From assembly GCF_000222025.1 (NCBI RefSeq), contig NZ_AFQO01000007.1, positions 248,001-312,000 on the forward strand: a DNA stretch of 64,000 nucleotides. The letters run 5' to 3'. Position numbers and translations under genes: made by a program. Position 1 is the first letter of the stretch. Every line of letters starts with the position of its first letter. Under the pieces are notes generated by a model. It saw only the letters and a list, made by a program, of their open reading frames with translations, searched no databases and was not told the origin of the DNA. This document shows positions 56,401 to 64,000 of the stretch, piece by piece. This stretch comes from Haemophilus haemolyticus M19501 (GTDB taxonomy: Bacteria > Pseudomonadota > Gammaproteobacteria > Enterobacterales > Pasteurellaceae).

Positions 56401-56836
56401 CTGGTCGATAAACTAAATATTGGTCAAATAAATCGGCAATTTTGCTGCTGAGTTGATAAAGTTTGTATTGTTCAGAATGAGGCGAGGACGCTAAATAATT
56501 GCGTAAAGGTGAAAAACTTGCTTTCTCAAGAAAAGTCGGGATTAAGCGCATTAAGCGCCATGTCATTGAATCTTTATCAAAAGGGTTTTCCAATGCCGTT
56601 GCGGGTAAGTTCTGAGCATAAAGTTGCCATATAAAACTTGCTGGCATAGGAAATTTGAGGTTCGCTGAAATGCCTGTTTCTTTCGCTAATTCAATTTGCA
56701 GCCATTGCGCCATCCCCGGGCTTTGCACCAAGATAATATCCTGCTGAAAAGGATCTTCAGGCGGTAAAGATTTGAATAAGGACGAAAGAATTTCTTTTTG
56801 TTTTTCGAGTTGATTGGAATAATAAACAATGAACAC
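53462..56836 (-). CDS. recC: Exodeoxyribonuclease V gamma subunit RecC
   Basis: Chi-recognising subunit of RecBCD, 1124 residues. Conserved MFIVYYSNQLE start, EIDIHLFFNNPCQEYWGD-type core and GMNDADYPR (helicase-like fold without active motifs, as in RecC). It lies 45 bases after comQ on the same strand, so it may be read from the competence promoter. The gene carries many USS copies. recB/recD are not in the window. Confidence 0.95.
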   Translation of the reverse strand: MFIVYYSNQLEKQKEILSSLFKSLPPEDPFQQDIILVQSPGMAQWLQIELAKETGISANLKFPMPASFIWQLYAQNLPATALENPFDKDSMTWRLMRLIPTFLEKASFSPLRNYLASSPHSEQYKLYQLSSKIADLFDQYLVYRPEWIFAWEKGEDEQITAQIQKQQPNLNNTLFEQIQGNTKWQGELWRALVVDIKSDVGDATHRAALHNQFLALLADKKAPKKLPSRIFIFGIPALPTAYLNILQAMSSEVDIHLFFNNPCQEYWGDISDLRLDYLRSRKRYQFNKQDENQPLFSEDQLSQLENAQFDVTYQKENLQVGNPLLAAWGKMGRDFIYTLVRDEEYIPTYPVNAYQEIESNSLLGQLQSQILHLENKPLNIAKNDRTLTLHSCHSAMREVEVLHDYLLDLFNQDPNLTPKDVVVMVADINQYTPYIQAVFGQKNGDAPQIPFSLSDNKLSENDVLVSSYLTLLRLKESNFSAEDVLALLDIPAMRERFNISLADLPLVREWVADSGIRFGLQKNQDGINFNSWQAGLERMMLGYAMREEHGIWQDSLGLNSSYGLKGELAGNLSHFFTALSALHETLQQAHSIEKWQEILTALLSDFFVQNEDTSDTIFYIQEKINELAEHLKTLHFNEELQAEVIADVITMKLEDSPNSLKFLAGKVNFCTLLPMRSVPFKVVCLLGMNDADYPRTQTPNSFDLMQYHHQKGDRVRRDDDRYLFLEALLAARDYCYISYVGRSITDNQPKEPSVLVSQLLDYINQGQTEHTLTVIEHPMTAFSPDNFKYNEKFTRSFATKWLPIAQFDASASNSEFAVTMTENPEKIEEIELDRLVSFVENPVKFFFEKKLGVYFRDEDDRIADSENFTLSGLDNYALNNDLIYLDEQNFADYFRQAEVKGVLPRAEFGKVYAENIRDNVLEFKKKIADLDEAKHASVDFNLSVDWQNENQKIRLFGYMEPLFGDDSQVIQWHFAKYKDRYCIRPWIYYLIQCVTQENAVPPKLITQDQVIELPPIERKTALAQLQTYVKDYLQSQIEIQLVPTIRNINDFIVNDESAVDFDNISTKLQELGENSNYGAQVDPYWSRILAQTSRFEQPENIKKLLKQTKDWFGLLFVQKKTRKA

Positions 56837-56881
56837 AATGGCGACCTTTTGATGATTTAACCTAGAAAAAACAACGCCATT

Positions 56882-57178
56882 TTACTGAGTTTTTATCAAA
56901 ATTTCACTCGTAGGATAACGCACAATAATACGTTCATTTTCACATTGAATACGAAAAGTTAAGCCATTTTGTTGTATCAATTGTTCACAAGCTAACCCTA
57001 AAAATTGGCGTTGAGCTTGATTCTCCGCAATCTGTATTGCCTGAAAATCTTGATAAGTTTTCACCGCACTTTTTCTTTGGCTTGCCGTCCATTGATTAAA
57101 AACAAGAAATAAAACGCTAAATAAAGTTAAAGAAAATAACAATGTAATAAAAGATATTCCTTTATTCATCCTGAACAT
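56882..57178 (-). CDS. comQ: Competence pilin-like protein ComQ
   Basis: 98-residue minor pseudopilin-like protein, last of comNOPQ. N-terminal hydrophobic helix after MFRMNKG|ISFITLLFSL, where MNKG-I resembles a prepilin peptidase site. ATG 57178 has GGAG 8 bases upstream; MNKG at 57169 is an alternative. Overlaps the comP end. Confidence 0.75.
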   Translation of the reverse strand: MFRMNKGISFITLLFSLTLFSVLFLVFNQWTASQRKSAVKTYQDFQAIQIAENQAQRQFLGLACEQLIQQNGLTFRIQCENERIIVRYPTSEILIKTQ

Positions 57179-57875
57179 TAAAATCACTCCAACTTTTTTC
57201 TGCTAACTGCCACTGACTATATTGTTGCACTAAAGCAACCACCGTCTTTTTCCCATAAGCTAAAGTTACGCCATCTAAAGTTAAATTCCCACTGGTAATC
57301 ACTGCGCCACTAATCCTCCCTTTGCCAGTCAATTTTAAATCGCCCTCTGCAATTAATATGACAGATACGGTGCCATTAATTTCAACTTCTGCTTGTGAAT
57401 CTGAAAACCAATAAAGTTTAGGCATTTTATTCGCGTTTAAAATTCTGGGTGGGGAAGAAAAGTGCGGTCGAAAATAGGCAAGTTTTTCGCCAGTCACAAA
57501 ATCTTTCAATGCACCTTGATTATCTCCCTTTTTAGGCGATTTTTTAAATAGACTCATTCTTTCACACCAAAGAAAATATTGAATTGCATCGGTGGCGCCA
57601 TCAAGCGTGATGCTGATTTGCTTTACACTTTCATTATTATTTAACGGTAAATCAAGACAGGCGGTTTGTTTTTTCTCCTCTGTCATGTTTTGCAGTTGTA
57701 ATGTTCTTTCCACATAATGTTTTCGTTGATTTTGTTGCGCACGAAAAAAACTTAAATGACTGTCATCTAATAATAGGATTACAGTTAATAAGCCTGAAAT
57801 AAAAATTAGAATAGTCAGCGTAATAATGCCTTTTTGCATTGTCATTATTTTTGATTCCGTTATTTTTGATTCCAT
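57162..57875 (-). CDS. comP: Competence pilin-like protein ComP
   Basis: 237 residues if started at 57875, the ATG overlapping the comO stop (TAATG). Alternative starts are 57845 (MTMQKG) and 57839 (MQKG); all lead into QKG|IITLTILIFI, a class III-like prepilin signal. The N-terminal codons fall in a triplicated 15-bp repeat (MESKI/TESKI). Likely a minor pilin of the DNA-uptake type IV pilus. Confidence 0.78.
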   Translation of the reverse strand: MESKITESKIMTMQKGIITLTILIFISGLLTVILLLDDSHLSFFRAQQNQRKHYVERTLQLQNMTEEKKQTACLDLPLNNNESVKQISITLDGATDAIQYFLWCERMSLFKKSPKKGDNQGALKDFVTGEKLAYFRPHFSSPPRILNANKMPKLYWFSDSQAEVEINGTVSVILIAEGDLKLTGKGRISGAVITSGNLTLDGVTLAYGKKTVVALVQQYSQWQLAEKSWSDFNVQDE

Positions 57876-57889
57876 TATTTTTGATTCCA
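57845..57889. repeat. Three tandem 15-bp repeats at comO/comP junction
   Basis: Unit TTATTTTTGATTCC followed by G or A, at 57845-57859, 57860-57874 and 57875-57889. On the coding strand each unit reads GGAATCAAAAATA next to ATG or ACG, so the comO stop and possible comP starts lie in different copies. The unit is a multiple of three, so frame is kept when copy number changes. Confidence 0.9.
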
Positions 57890-58588
57890 TAGCGCAACAA
57901 CAAGGGATGTTTCATAACTGATGTTTGGGGTTTGTTTTAAATTTCCTTTTAGCTTGATTTCTAATCCTTTGCCTTCGATTAACCAATTAAATTGTAGGGT
58001 AGTGACTTCGTATTCATTGTTGTCTAATAAATCCGTCCAACCGCCCCCAGCGTTACAAGCGGTTTGTTGAAAAGCACGTTTACAAGTTTCTGCTGTGCAA
58101 TTAGTAGGAATAACACTTTGATAAGTCAGTTTGGTTTTTATCATTTTGTTACTCACTTTATAACCAAATAATTCTTCTGTACTGTTTTTGGATGTATTTT
58201 TCCCATTTTTCATACAGGTTTTCGGTGAATCTTTGCCAATACACCCATTTTTATTTAAATCATAAAAGAACAACACGCAGCTATTAAGTGGGGCGTTATC
58301 TTCCTGGCTAATGAAAATGGCAGTGCCTTGTTCATCTAATTCAAATAAAGATAAATTGCTTTCTGTTCCTTTTGTATTTAATGCTCTAAATCCCAATCGC
58401 CGAAGATCTTTACCGATGAGCTGTAATGTTCGTTGTAATTCTGCTTGTAGTTTTAAATGCAATAACATGTGTTGATTTTGTGTTTGTATTTGCACATAAA
58501 AATGTGAAATGCTTAGCAATAATAAAGACGACAATGCTAGCGAAATCATCAGTGCTAATAGGGTTTGCCCTTTTAATAATGTTTTCAT
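57875..58588 (-). CDS. comO: Competence pilin-like protein ComO
   Basis: 237 residues with an N-terminal pilin-like helix after LLKG|QTLLALMISLALSSLL; it lacks the usual Glu5. The ATGA overlap with comN couples translation. Its last codons (W-N-Q-K) lie in the first 15-bp repeat. Pseudopilin by position and N-terminus; exact role unknown. Confidence 0.8.
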   Translation of the reverse strand: MKTLLKGQTLLALMISLALSSLLLLSISHFYVQIQTQNQHMLLHLKLQAELQRTLQLIGKDLRRLGFRALNTKGTESNLSLFELDEQGTAIFISQEDNAPLNSCVLFFYDLNKNGCIGKDSPKTCMKNGKNTSKNSTEELFGYKVSNKMIKTKLTYQSVIPTNCTAETCKRAFQQTACNAGGGWTDLLDNNEYEVTTLQFNWLIEGKGLEIKLKGNLKQTPNISYETSLVVALWNQK

Positions 58589-59103
58589 GATTGATTACAT
58601 GCACTAGCCGCCTGATTGGTTTTCAAACGAATACTGCCAACATTGAAAAATGAAAATAATGTACGTTCATTTTCTGCTTGTAGAATAAAACAACGAGTAA
58701 CACTGGTATTACGAGCACCATAAAACCTCGTGATTTCTTTGGGATAAATATAATGGCTTTGAATCATCGTTTTTTGAGGAAAATAAGGATAGTAAAAATG
58801 AGCATAGGCTTCTTTCGGGCAGTTTGTTGGGTTTAAACAATCGCAAGTTTGATCATTTTTTACTTGTGCCGTTAAGCACCATTGTTGTGTTGCAAGATTA
58901 CGATTGATAAGTAAAAACCACACTTCCGATGAATTTTCTGCCCGAGCCTGAATTTGGCGTAGAAATAAATACAGGCGATGTTGCTCTTTGGCTAAAATCG
59001 TTTTAGGTGAATCTGTTTGCCATAATGGCATGGCAAAACTCAGCGCAATGCTGATAATGGCTAACCCAATCAATAATTCCACTAATGTCATACCTTTCTG
59101 CAT
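58585..59103 (-). CDS. comN: Competence pilin-like protein ComN
   Basis: 172-residue prepilin-like protein with a textbook cleavage region MQKG|MTLVELLIGLAI (Gly-1, Glu+5). ATG 59103 has GGAGCG upstream. Three cysteine-rich stretches (QTCDCLNPTNC) suggest disulfides. First gene of the comNOPQ operon, with a CRP-S site 78 bases upstream. Confidence 0.85.
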   Translation of the reverse strand: MQKGMTLVELLIGLAIISIALSFAMPLWQTDSPKTILAKEQHRLYLFLRQIQARAENSSEVWFLLINRNLATQQWCLTAQVKNDQTCDCLNPTNCPKEAYAHFYYPYFPQKTMIQSHYIYPKEITRFYGARNTSVTRCFILQAENERTLFSFFNVGSIRLKTNQAASACNQS

Positions 59104-59172
59104 AAAACGCTCCAATTTTCTACCGCACTTTAATGGTAAATAATTAATGGAAAAATCACTTTATGCTATTTT

Positions 59173-59188
59173 TGCGATCTGTATCGTA
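59173..59188 (-). promoter_or_regulatory. CRP-S (competence) site of comNOPQ
   Basis: Plus strand TGCGA (59173-59177), six-base spacer, TCGTA (59184-59188), so one half-site is imperfect. Centre 78 bases upstream of comN, matching the spacing at dprA and radC. It also lies 115 bases from suhB on the other side, which is not a known competence gene. Confidence 0.8.
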
Positions 59189-59302
59189 AACTTTTCCTGA
59201 AAACCTATAAAAACCATTGTTTTATGATTTTCAACTGGTTATTTTGGCAAATCTCGCTATAATGACGCGGAATTTTTCTGTTCTTTAAAATCTGGTGGAA
59301 AT

Positions 59303-60106
59303 ATGAATCCAATGTTAAATATCGCTATTCGTGCGGCACGAAAAGCGGGCAATGTGATTGCTAAAAATTATGAACGCCGTGATGCGATCGAAAGCACACA
59401 AAAAGGTATTAATGATTATGTGACAAACGTTGATAAAGCGTCTGAAGCAGAAATCATTGAAGTTATTCGTAAATCTTATCCTGATCACACAATTATTACG
59501 GAAGAAACAGGCGCAATTGAAGGCAAAGATAGCGATGTACAATGGATTATTGATCCTCTAGATGGTACCCGGAATTTTATGACAGGACTTCCCCACTTTT
59601 CTGTGTCTATCGCAGTTCGTGTAAAAAATCGCACTGAAGTCGGGGTTGTTTACGATCCAATCCGCAATGAATTATTTACTGCTGTGCGTGGCGAAGGCGC
59701 AAAATTAAATGAAGTACGTTTACGTGTAGATAGTAAACGTGAACTTCAAGGTTCAATTTTAGCCACTGGTTTTCCATTCAAACAACCAAAATTAATGCCA
59801 ACTCAATTTGCAATGATGAATGCCTTAATTGAAGATGCTGCGGATTTCCGTCGCACGGGTTCCGCTGCATTAGATTTATGCTATGTGGCGTCAAATCGTA
59901 TTGATGGCTATTTTGAAATGGGCTTAAAAGCCTGGGATTGCGCAGCTGGCGATTTAATCGTGCGTGAAGCAGGTGGTTTAGTCTGTGATTTTGATGCAGG
60001 TAATGGCTACTTACGCAGTGGCAATATCATCGCAGCCCCATCACGCGTAATAAAAGAAATGTTAAATAAAATCCGCCCTTGTTTAGGTGCTGAATTTAAT
60101 CATTAA
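59303..60106 (+). CDS. suhB: Inositol-1-monophosphatase family protein SuhB
   Basis: 267-residue Mg-dependent phosphatase family; in E. coli SuhB also acts with Nus factors in rRNA antitermination. Metal motifs TEETGAI, WIIDPLDGTRNFM and WDCAAGDLIVREAGG. A TATAAT at 59258-59263 lies 40 bases upstream as probable -10. Confidence 0.95.
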   Translation: MNPMLNIAIRAARKAGNVIAKNYERRDAIESTQKGINDYVTNVDKASEAEIIEVIRKSYPDHTIITEETGAIEGKDSDVQWIIDPLDGTRNFMTGLPHFSVSIAVRVKNRTEVGVVYDPIRNELFTAVRGEGAKLNEVRLRVDSKRELQGSILATGFPFKQPKLMPTQFAMMNALIEDAADFRRTGSAALDLCYVASNRIDGYFEMGLKAWDCAAGDLIVREAGGLVCDFDAGNGYLRSGNIIAAPSRVIKEMLNKIRPCLGAEFNH

Positions 60107-60120
60107 TTTTTATAAGTACA

Positions 60121-60147
60121 ATAGCACCTATCAAGGTGCTATTTTTA
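60121..60147 (+). terminator. Terminator after suhB
   Basis: ATAGCACC / GGTGCTAT with loop TATCAA followed by TTTT, 15 bases after the suhB stop. Confidence 0.85.
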
Positions 60148-60214
60148 ATTTTATTAATGAAACATACTTGATTAGCGACTTTATCTGCGCATCAACGAAA
60201 AAAACGATGACATT

Positions 60215-62122
60215 ATGCTTCCAGAACTTGGCTTTTTCCTTCTTTTACTCGCAACAGCTAGCGCGTTTTTTCTTGCATTAGTGACCCAATTTGGGTTATT
60301 CAAAAAGAATCCTACTTTAATTAATGCCGCTTGGCCGCTGAGTTATATTTTTACCCTTGCGACGACGTTATCAATTGGTTTGCTTGCTTATTCTTTTGCG
60401 GCAGATGACTTTACCCTTGAATATGTAGCGGCACATTCTAATTCTCAATTACCTACATTTTTTAAAGTGGCTGCCACTTGGGGTGGACATGAAGGTTCAA
60501 TGTTGTTTTGGTTATTTTCATTGAGTTTATGGCTTGCTGCTTTTGCTTTTTTTAATCGAAAAAATAACCACACTTTTTCCGCTCAATCTTTATCTTTATT
60601 GGGATTGATTTGCTTTGGTTTTGCGGTGTTTATTTTATTTTATTCCAATCCATTTGGACGCATTTTCCCAGCTCCCGCAGAAGGGCGCGATCTCAATCCA
60701 ATGTTGCAAGATGTGGGACTTATTTTCCATCCACCTTTGTTATACGTTGGCTATGTGGGCTTTGCAGTGAATTTTGCCATGAGTTTGAGTGCGTTGATTT
60801 ATAACCAGTCAGCACGACAAATTGCACGCTCAATGCGTGGCTGGGTGTTGGTTTCTTGGTTATTTTTAACCATTGGAATTGTGCTTGGTGCGTGGTGGGC
60901 ATATTACGAACTCGGCTGGGGCGGTTGGTGGTTCTGGGATCCCGTAGAAAATGCGTCTTTAATGCCTTGGTTGCTTGGTTTGGCGTTATTACATAGTTTA
61001 ATGGCAACAGAAAAACAAGGCGTATTTAATTATTGGACAACGCTTTTTTCTCTGCTTGCTTTTGCCTTTAGCGTATTAGGCACGTTTATTGTTCGTTCTG
61101 GTGCGCTCACTTCTGTGCATGCTTTTGCATTGGATAACACGCGCGGTTATGTGTTGTTATTAATTTTCTTTGTTTTAACAGTGTTAGCCTTTGGTTTATT
61201 CGCTTTGCGTGCGGGCAGTTCATCAGAAAGTGCGGTGAATTTTCAGTTCATTTCTAAATCGGGTGGCATTTTATTGCTGAATATTTTGCTTAGCATTGCC
61301 ACTGTTTCTACTTTTTTAGGCACCTTCTACCCAATGTTATTCCAAGCGATGAATTGGGGCTCAATTTCGGTGGGAAGTCCTTATTTTAATAGTATTTTCT
61401 TCCCAATCATTACGGTGATTTTAATCTTAATGGTGGTTTCCCTTACCATTCGTTGGGTGCAATTTGATCGCACATTATTGATACGTTGCGTATGGTTGCT
61501 TATTCCGTCTTTGATTCTCGCCAGCTTGATGATTTGGCAACAGCTACGCCATAATTCTGCGTTGAATTTTCACGCTTTCGCTTTTGTGTTATTAACTCTT
61601 GCGATTTGGCTTTTGTTAGTCACTTTATGGCAAAATTGGCGACAAATTCGTTTGTCTCAATTTGGTATGATTTTAGCCCACTGTGGTGTGGCGATTGTGA
61701 CTATTGGCGCGGTAATGAGTGGTTATTTTGGCAGTGAAATTGGTGTGCGTTTAGCACCGCAACAAAGTCAAACGCTGGGACAATATGAATTTCACTATCG
61801 CCAATTTTCTAATGAAATCGGACCGAACTTTACGGCAGAAGTTGCCTTTTTTGATGTAACTGAAAATGGTAAACCTTATGCAGAAATTATCCCCGAACGC
61901 CGTTATTACGATGTTCGTACAATGACAATGAGTGAAGTGGGGCTTAATGGCGGTTTTTGGGGCGATTTATATATTGTGATGGGAGATTCTCTCGGCAAAG
62001 GAGAATTTACTTTCCGCTTACATTATAAACCGCTGATTCGTTGGCTTTGGGCTGGCGGTATTTTAATGGCCTTTGGCGCACTTTTTAGCGTCTTCGGATT
62101 ACGCAGAAAACAGGAAAAATAA
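60215..62122 (+). CDS. nrfE: CcmF/NrfE-type cytochrome c heme lyase
   Basis: Polytopic heme lyase (635 residues, about 14 helices) that ligates heme to apocytochrome c in the periplasm. The tryptophan-rich heme-handling segment is [19 protein letters not shown]; further signature [13 protein letters not shown] call it NrfE because it is followed by dsbE and an NrfF-like gene; remembered Rd has a separate ccm cluster elsewhere. CcmF is the alternative name. Confidence 0.85.
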   Translation: MLPELGFFLLLLATASAFFLALVTQFGLFKKNPTLINAAWPLSYIFTLATTLSIGLLAYSFAADDFTLEYVAAHSNSQLPTFFKVAATWGGHEGSMLFWLFSLSLWLAAFAFFNRKNNHTFSAQSLSLLGLICFGFAVFILFYSNPFGRIFPAPAEGRDLNPMLQDVGLIFHPPLLYVGYVGFAVNFAMSLSALIYNQSARQIARSMRGWVLVSWLFLTIGIVLGAWWAYYELGWGGWWFWDPVENASLMPWLLGLALLHSLMATEKQGVFNYWTTLFSLLAFAFSVLGTFIVRSGALTSVHAFALDNTRGYVLLLIFFVLTVLAFGLFALRAGSSSESAVNFQFISKSGGILLLNILLSIATVSTFLGTFYPMLFQAMNWGSISVGSPYFNSIFFPIITVILILMVVSLTIRWVQFDRTLLIRCVWLLIPSLILASLMIWQQLRHNSALNFHAFAFVLLTLAIWLLLVTLWQNWRQIRLSQFGMILAHCGVAIVTIGAVMSGYFGSEIGVRLAPQQSQTLGQYEFHYRQFSNEIGPNFTAEVAFFDVTENGKPYAEIIPERRYYDVRTMTMSEVGLNGGFWGDLYIVMGDSLGKGEFTFRLHYKPLIRWLWAGGILMAFGALFSVFGLRRKQEK

Positions 62123-62652
62123 TGAACAAAAAACTTCTCTTTTTTGCACCGCTCTTTGTGCTTTTAGGCGTGTGTGTATTATTAATTGCTGGGTTAAATC
62201 AAGATCCAAAAAAAATTGCGTCGGCTTTAATTGATAAACCTGTTCCAGAGTTTTATCAGGCTAATTTACATGAGCCATCACAAATCGTAAGCCCGAAAGA
62301 TTTTCCTAAACAGCCATTTTTATTAAATGTGTGGGGCAGTTGGTGTGGTTATTGCAAGGAAGAGCATCCGTTGTTAATTGAGATTGCAAAAAACTTGCCT
62401 ATTGTGGGTGTAGATTATCGCGACAATCCGCAAAATGGCATTGAAATGCTTAAGCGAATGGGCAATCCGTTCGTTTTAACCATTAATGATAGTCAGGGAG
62501 AACTTGCCCTCAAATTAGGCGTGGATGGCGCGCCAGAAACTTATCTTTTGGATGAAAATGGTGTGATTCGTTATCGCCATTCTGGTTTATTGGATAAAGA
62601 AACTTGGCAAACGGTATTTTTGCCAAAAATTGAAGCATTGAAGAATAAATGA
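62122..62652 (+). CDS. dsbE: Thiol:disulfide interchange protein DsbE/CcmG family
   Basis: 176-residue membrane-anchored thioredoxin that keeps the CXXCH motifs of apocytochromes reduced. One N-terminal helix (about 5-24) and the redox site WCGYC (C75, C78). The usual CcmG sequence has Pro-Thr/Ser between the cysteines, so Gly-Tyr is a departure. Coupled to nrfE (TAATG) and to the next gene (ATGA). Confidence 0.9.
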   Translation: MNKKLLFFAPLFVLLGVCVLLIAGLNQDPKKIASALIDKPVPEFYQANLHEPSQIVSPKDFPKQPFLLNVWGSWCGYCKEEHPLLIEIAKNLPIVGVDYRDNPQNGIEMLKRMGNPFVLTINDSQGELALKLGVDGAPETYLLDENGVIRYRHSGLLDKETWQTVFLPKIEALKNK

Positions 62653-63791
62653 AAAGCCTATTAGATATTTTTACTCGAGTTCAAAAAACATTTGTTTTTG
62701 CAACCGCACTTTTATTCGCATTTTCCTTGTTTACTCAAGCGGAAATGGTGGATACCTATCAATTCCAAAATCAAGATGATCGTACTTGCGCCGTAGAGTT
62801 GGCAAAATCTTTACGCTGCCCACAATGTCAAAATCAAAATTTGGTGGAATCTAATTCGCCAATTGCTTATGACTTGCGTCTTGAAGTGTACAAAATGGTG
62901 GACGAAGGAAAAACTAATCAGCAAATTATCGATCAAATGACGGCTAGATTTGGCGATTTTGTGAATTACAAACCGCCATTCAAATGGAATACGGCGTTAT
63001 TGTGGCTGTTGCCAGTCGCGCTTTTAATTTTGGCTGCTGTATTGCTTTATTTATCAAATAGAAAAAAACAGTTTTCAGAAAAAGTGGTTACACAACAACC
63101 AGAGAATGATGAAATAGTTTCTCCCCCCTCAGCCTTTGGCAGCTCCCCCCGCAAGCAAGGGGAGCCAAGTAAACTTTCTAGGGGAAAAGTGAATAGCAAA
63201 ATTTATTTTGTGCTTTTTACTTTACTCATCGCTATTCCAACCGCTTATTATTTTTCTCTTAATCGTTTTAGTCGTGTTCAACAAGGCGAGCAATCGATGA
63301 TTGAGCAACATAATCAAAATGTTGAAATGAATGATGAACACAAAAATGAAAATGTAATTGAGAAGATCCAAAATAAACTGCGTACTGATCCGAATAATGC
63401 GGAAACTTGGCTTCAACTTGGGGAAGCCTATGTGCAGAATAATGAATTTGATAGTGCGCTTGTGGCTTATTCTAATGCGGAAAAAATATCAGGCAGTAAA
63501 CCTAATATTTTAGGCTTGGCAGCCACCGCACTTTATTATCAAGCAGGTCAGCAAGTGACAGCAAAAGTCGAGCAACTTTTGAATGAAGCTTTGGCAAAAG
63601 ATAAAAATGAAGTATCGAGCCTTTCTTTGTTGGCGACGATTGCCTTAGAAAATCGTCAATATCAACAAGCCGGTGCGTATTTACAGCAGTTATTAGATTC
63701 AGGTAATGCGGCAGTGGATCGTCGTTCAGTTATTCAACGAATGAAGATGTTGGATTTTTTACAACGTGGTGAAAAAGGGCAAAATCCGTGA
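62649..63791 (+). CDS. nrfF: NrfF-NrfG (CcmH-CcmI) fusion cytochrome c biogenesis protein
   Basis: 380 residues in two modules: an NrfF/CcmH domain (about 30-135) with the redox motif LRCPQC (C57, C60), [11 protein letters not shown] and a membrane helix, then a second helix (about 183-203) and a TPR domain of NrfG/CcmI type (about 230-370). The junction (about 158-180) is encoded by a G/C-rich tract that looks like an inserted repeat. Overlaps dsbE by ATGA. Confidence 0.88.
   Translation: MKSLLDIFTRVQKTFVFATALLFAFSLFTQAEMVDTYQFQNQDDRTCAVELAKSLRCPQCQNQNLVESNSPIAYDLRLEVYKMVDEGKTNQQIIDQMTARFGDFVNYKPPFKWNTALLWLLPVALLILAAVLLYLSNRKKQFSEKVVTQQPENDEIVSPPSAFGSSPRKQGEPSKLSRGKVNSKIYFVLFTLLIAIPTAYYFSLNRFSRVQQGEQSMIEQHNQNVEMNDEHKNENVIEKIQNKLRTDPNNAETWLQLGEAYVQNNEFDSALVAYSNAEKISGSKPNILGLAATALYYQAGQQVTAKVEQLLNEALAKDKNEVSSLSLLATIALENRQYQQAGAYLQQLLDSGNAAVDRRSVIQRMKMLDFLQRGEKGQNP
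63118..63183. repeat. G/C-rich repeat-like insert inside nrfF-nrfG
   Basis: Unlike the AT-rich coding sequence around it, this stretch has C- and G-tracts with an imperfect hairpin CTCCCC ... GGGGAG (63150-63172) and encodes [20 protein letters not shown]. The style resembles the C/G-tract hairpin between leuA and leuB. It is in frame and lies in the linker between two domains. Confidence 0.45.
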
Positions 63792-64000
63792 GCCAATATT
63801 CTGAAAACATTATTATTGGTGCGGGTGCGGCAGGATTATTTTGTGCCGCACAGTTGGCTAAGTTAGGCAAGTCGGTGACAGTTTTCGATAACGGCAAAAA
63901 AATCGGACGTAAAATTTTGATGTCGGGCGGTGGGTTTTGTAATTTCACCAATTTAGAGGTTACGCCCGCTCATTATCTTTCGCAAAATCCTCATTTCGTC
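63788..64000 (+). CDS. YhiN-family FAD-dependent oxidoreductase (3' truncated by window)
   Basis: First 71 residues only. GTG start at 63788 overlaps the preceding stop (GTGA). The FAD-binding IIIGAGAAGLFCAAQLAK is followed by GRKILMSGGGFCNFTN, which is diagnostic of the YhiN/HI0933 family; E. coli YhiN matches closely by eye. Physiological substrate unknown. Confidence 0.92.
   Translation, partial: MSQYSENIIIGAGAAGLFCAAQLAKLGKSVTVFDNGKKIGRKILMSGGGFCNFTNLEVTPAHYLSQNPHFV

Noticed and set aside
53462-56836. Frameshift in recC
   Set aside because: A single open frame of expected length covers the family from start to end.

Overview
The window comes from a Haemophilus chromosome of the H. influenzae / H. 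haemolyticus group. It is AT-rich, its proteins closely match remembered H. influenzae Rd KW20 proteins, and it is dotted with the Pasteurellaceae DNA-uptake signal AAGTGCGGT and its complement. Some of these signals form inverted pairs that act as terminators. I see no prophage body, insertion sequence, rRNA, tRNA or CRISPR array. Nearly everything is core genome.

Layout. 1-4.4 kb: outer-membrane lipid-asymmetry operon mlaF(partial)-E-D-C-B, then ibaG and murA. 4.7-7.0 kb: a three-gene cystine-type amino-acid ABC importer. 7.1-7.8 kb: pnuC behind a near-perfect CRP site. 7.9-10.5 kb: glutathione reductase, a YajG-like lipoprotein and bolA. 10.6-18.0 kb: the Na+-pumping NADH:quinone reductase operon nqrABCDEF with its maturation genes apbE and nqrM. 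18.1-25.1 kb: mnmA, pgeF, rluD, bamD, smpB, pfkA, a small lipoprotein gene and yaaA. 25.2-26.3 kb: dprA. 26.6-31.7 kb: leuABCD behind a leader peptide and attenuator. 31.8-37.9 kb: recF-dnaN-dnaA diverging from rpmH-rnpA-yidD-yidC. 38-38.3 kb: a tandem pair of 141-bp palindrome clusters. 38.3-41.7 kb: mnmE, an mntP remnant and ppiD. 41.8-44.7 kb: hinT-ycfL-nagZ-rlmC. 44.7-45 kb: a structured RNA locus resembling phage C4 antisense RNA. 45-48.4 kb: coaBC-dut-slmA-yheU-crp. 48.5-50.7 kb: radC, rpmB-rpmG, mutM. 50.8-53.4 kb: nrdR-ribD-degS. 53.5-59.1 kb: recC and the competence pilin-like operon comNOPQ. 59.3 kb to the end: suhB, then nrfE-dsbE-nrfFG and the start of a YhiN-type flavoprotein.

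How it fits together. Natural transformation is a thread through the window: crp itself, plus dprA, radC and comNOPQ, each of the last three preceded by a TGCGA-N6-TCGCA-type CRP-S site. The nqr operon carries its own flavinylation and metal-maturation genes. Cell-envelope functions (mla, murA, bamD, yidC, degS, nagZ, ppiD) and translation/tRNA-modification functions (mnmA, mnmE, rluD, rlmC, rpmB/G/H, smpB) make up much of the rest.

Most worth following up: (1) the C4-like RNA between rlmC and crp, with its own promoter and two spaced self-complementary 8-nt boxes; (2) the duplicated four-palindrome element between yidC and mnmE, whose hairpin loops are mutually complementary; (3) an inverted-repeat MITE-like insert between leuA and leuB; (4) a triplicated 15-bp unit at the comO/comP junction; (5) leader structures upstream of leuA, nqrA and rpmB. 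Several gene-order junctions differ from what I remember of strain Rd.
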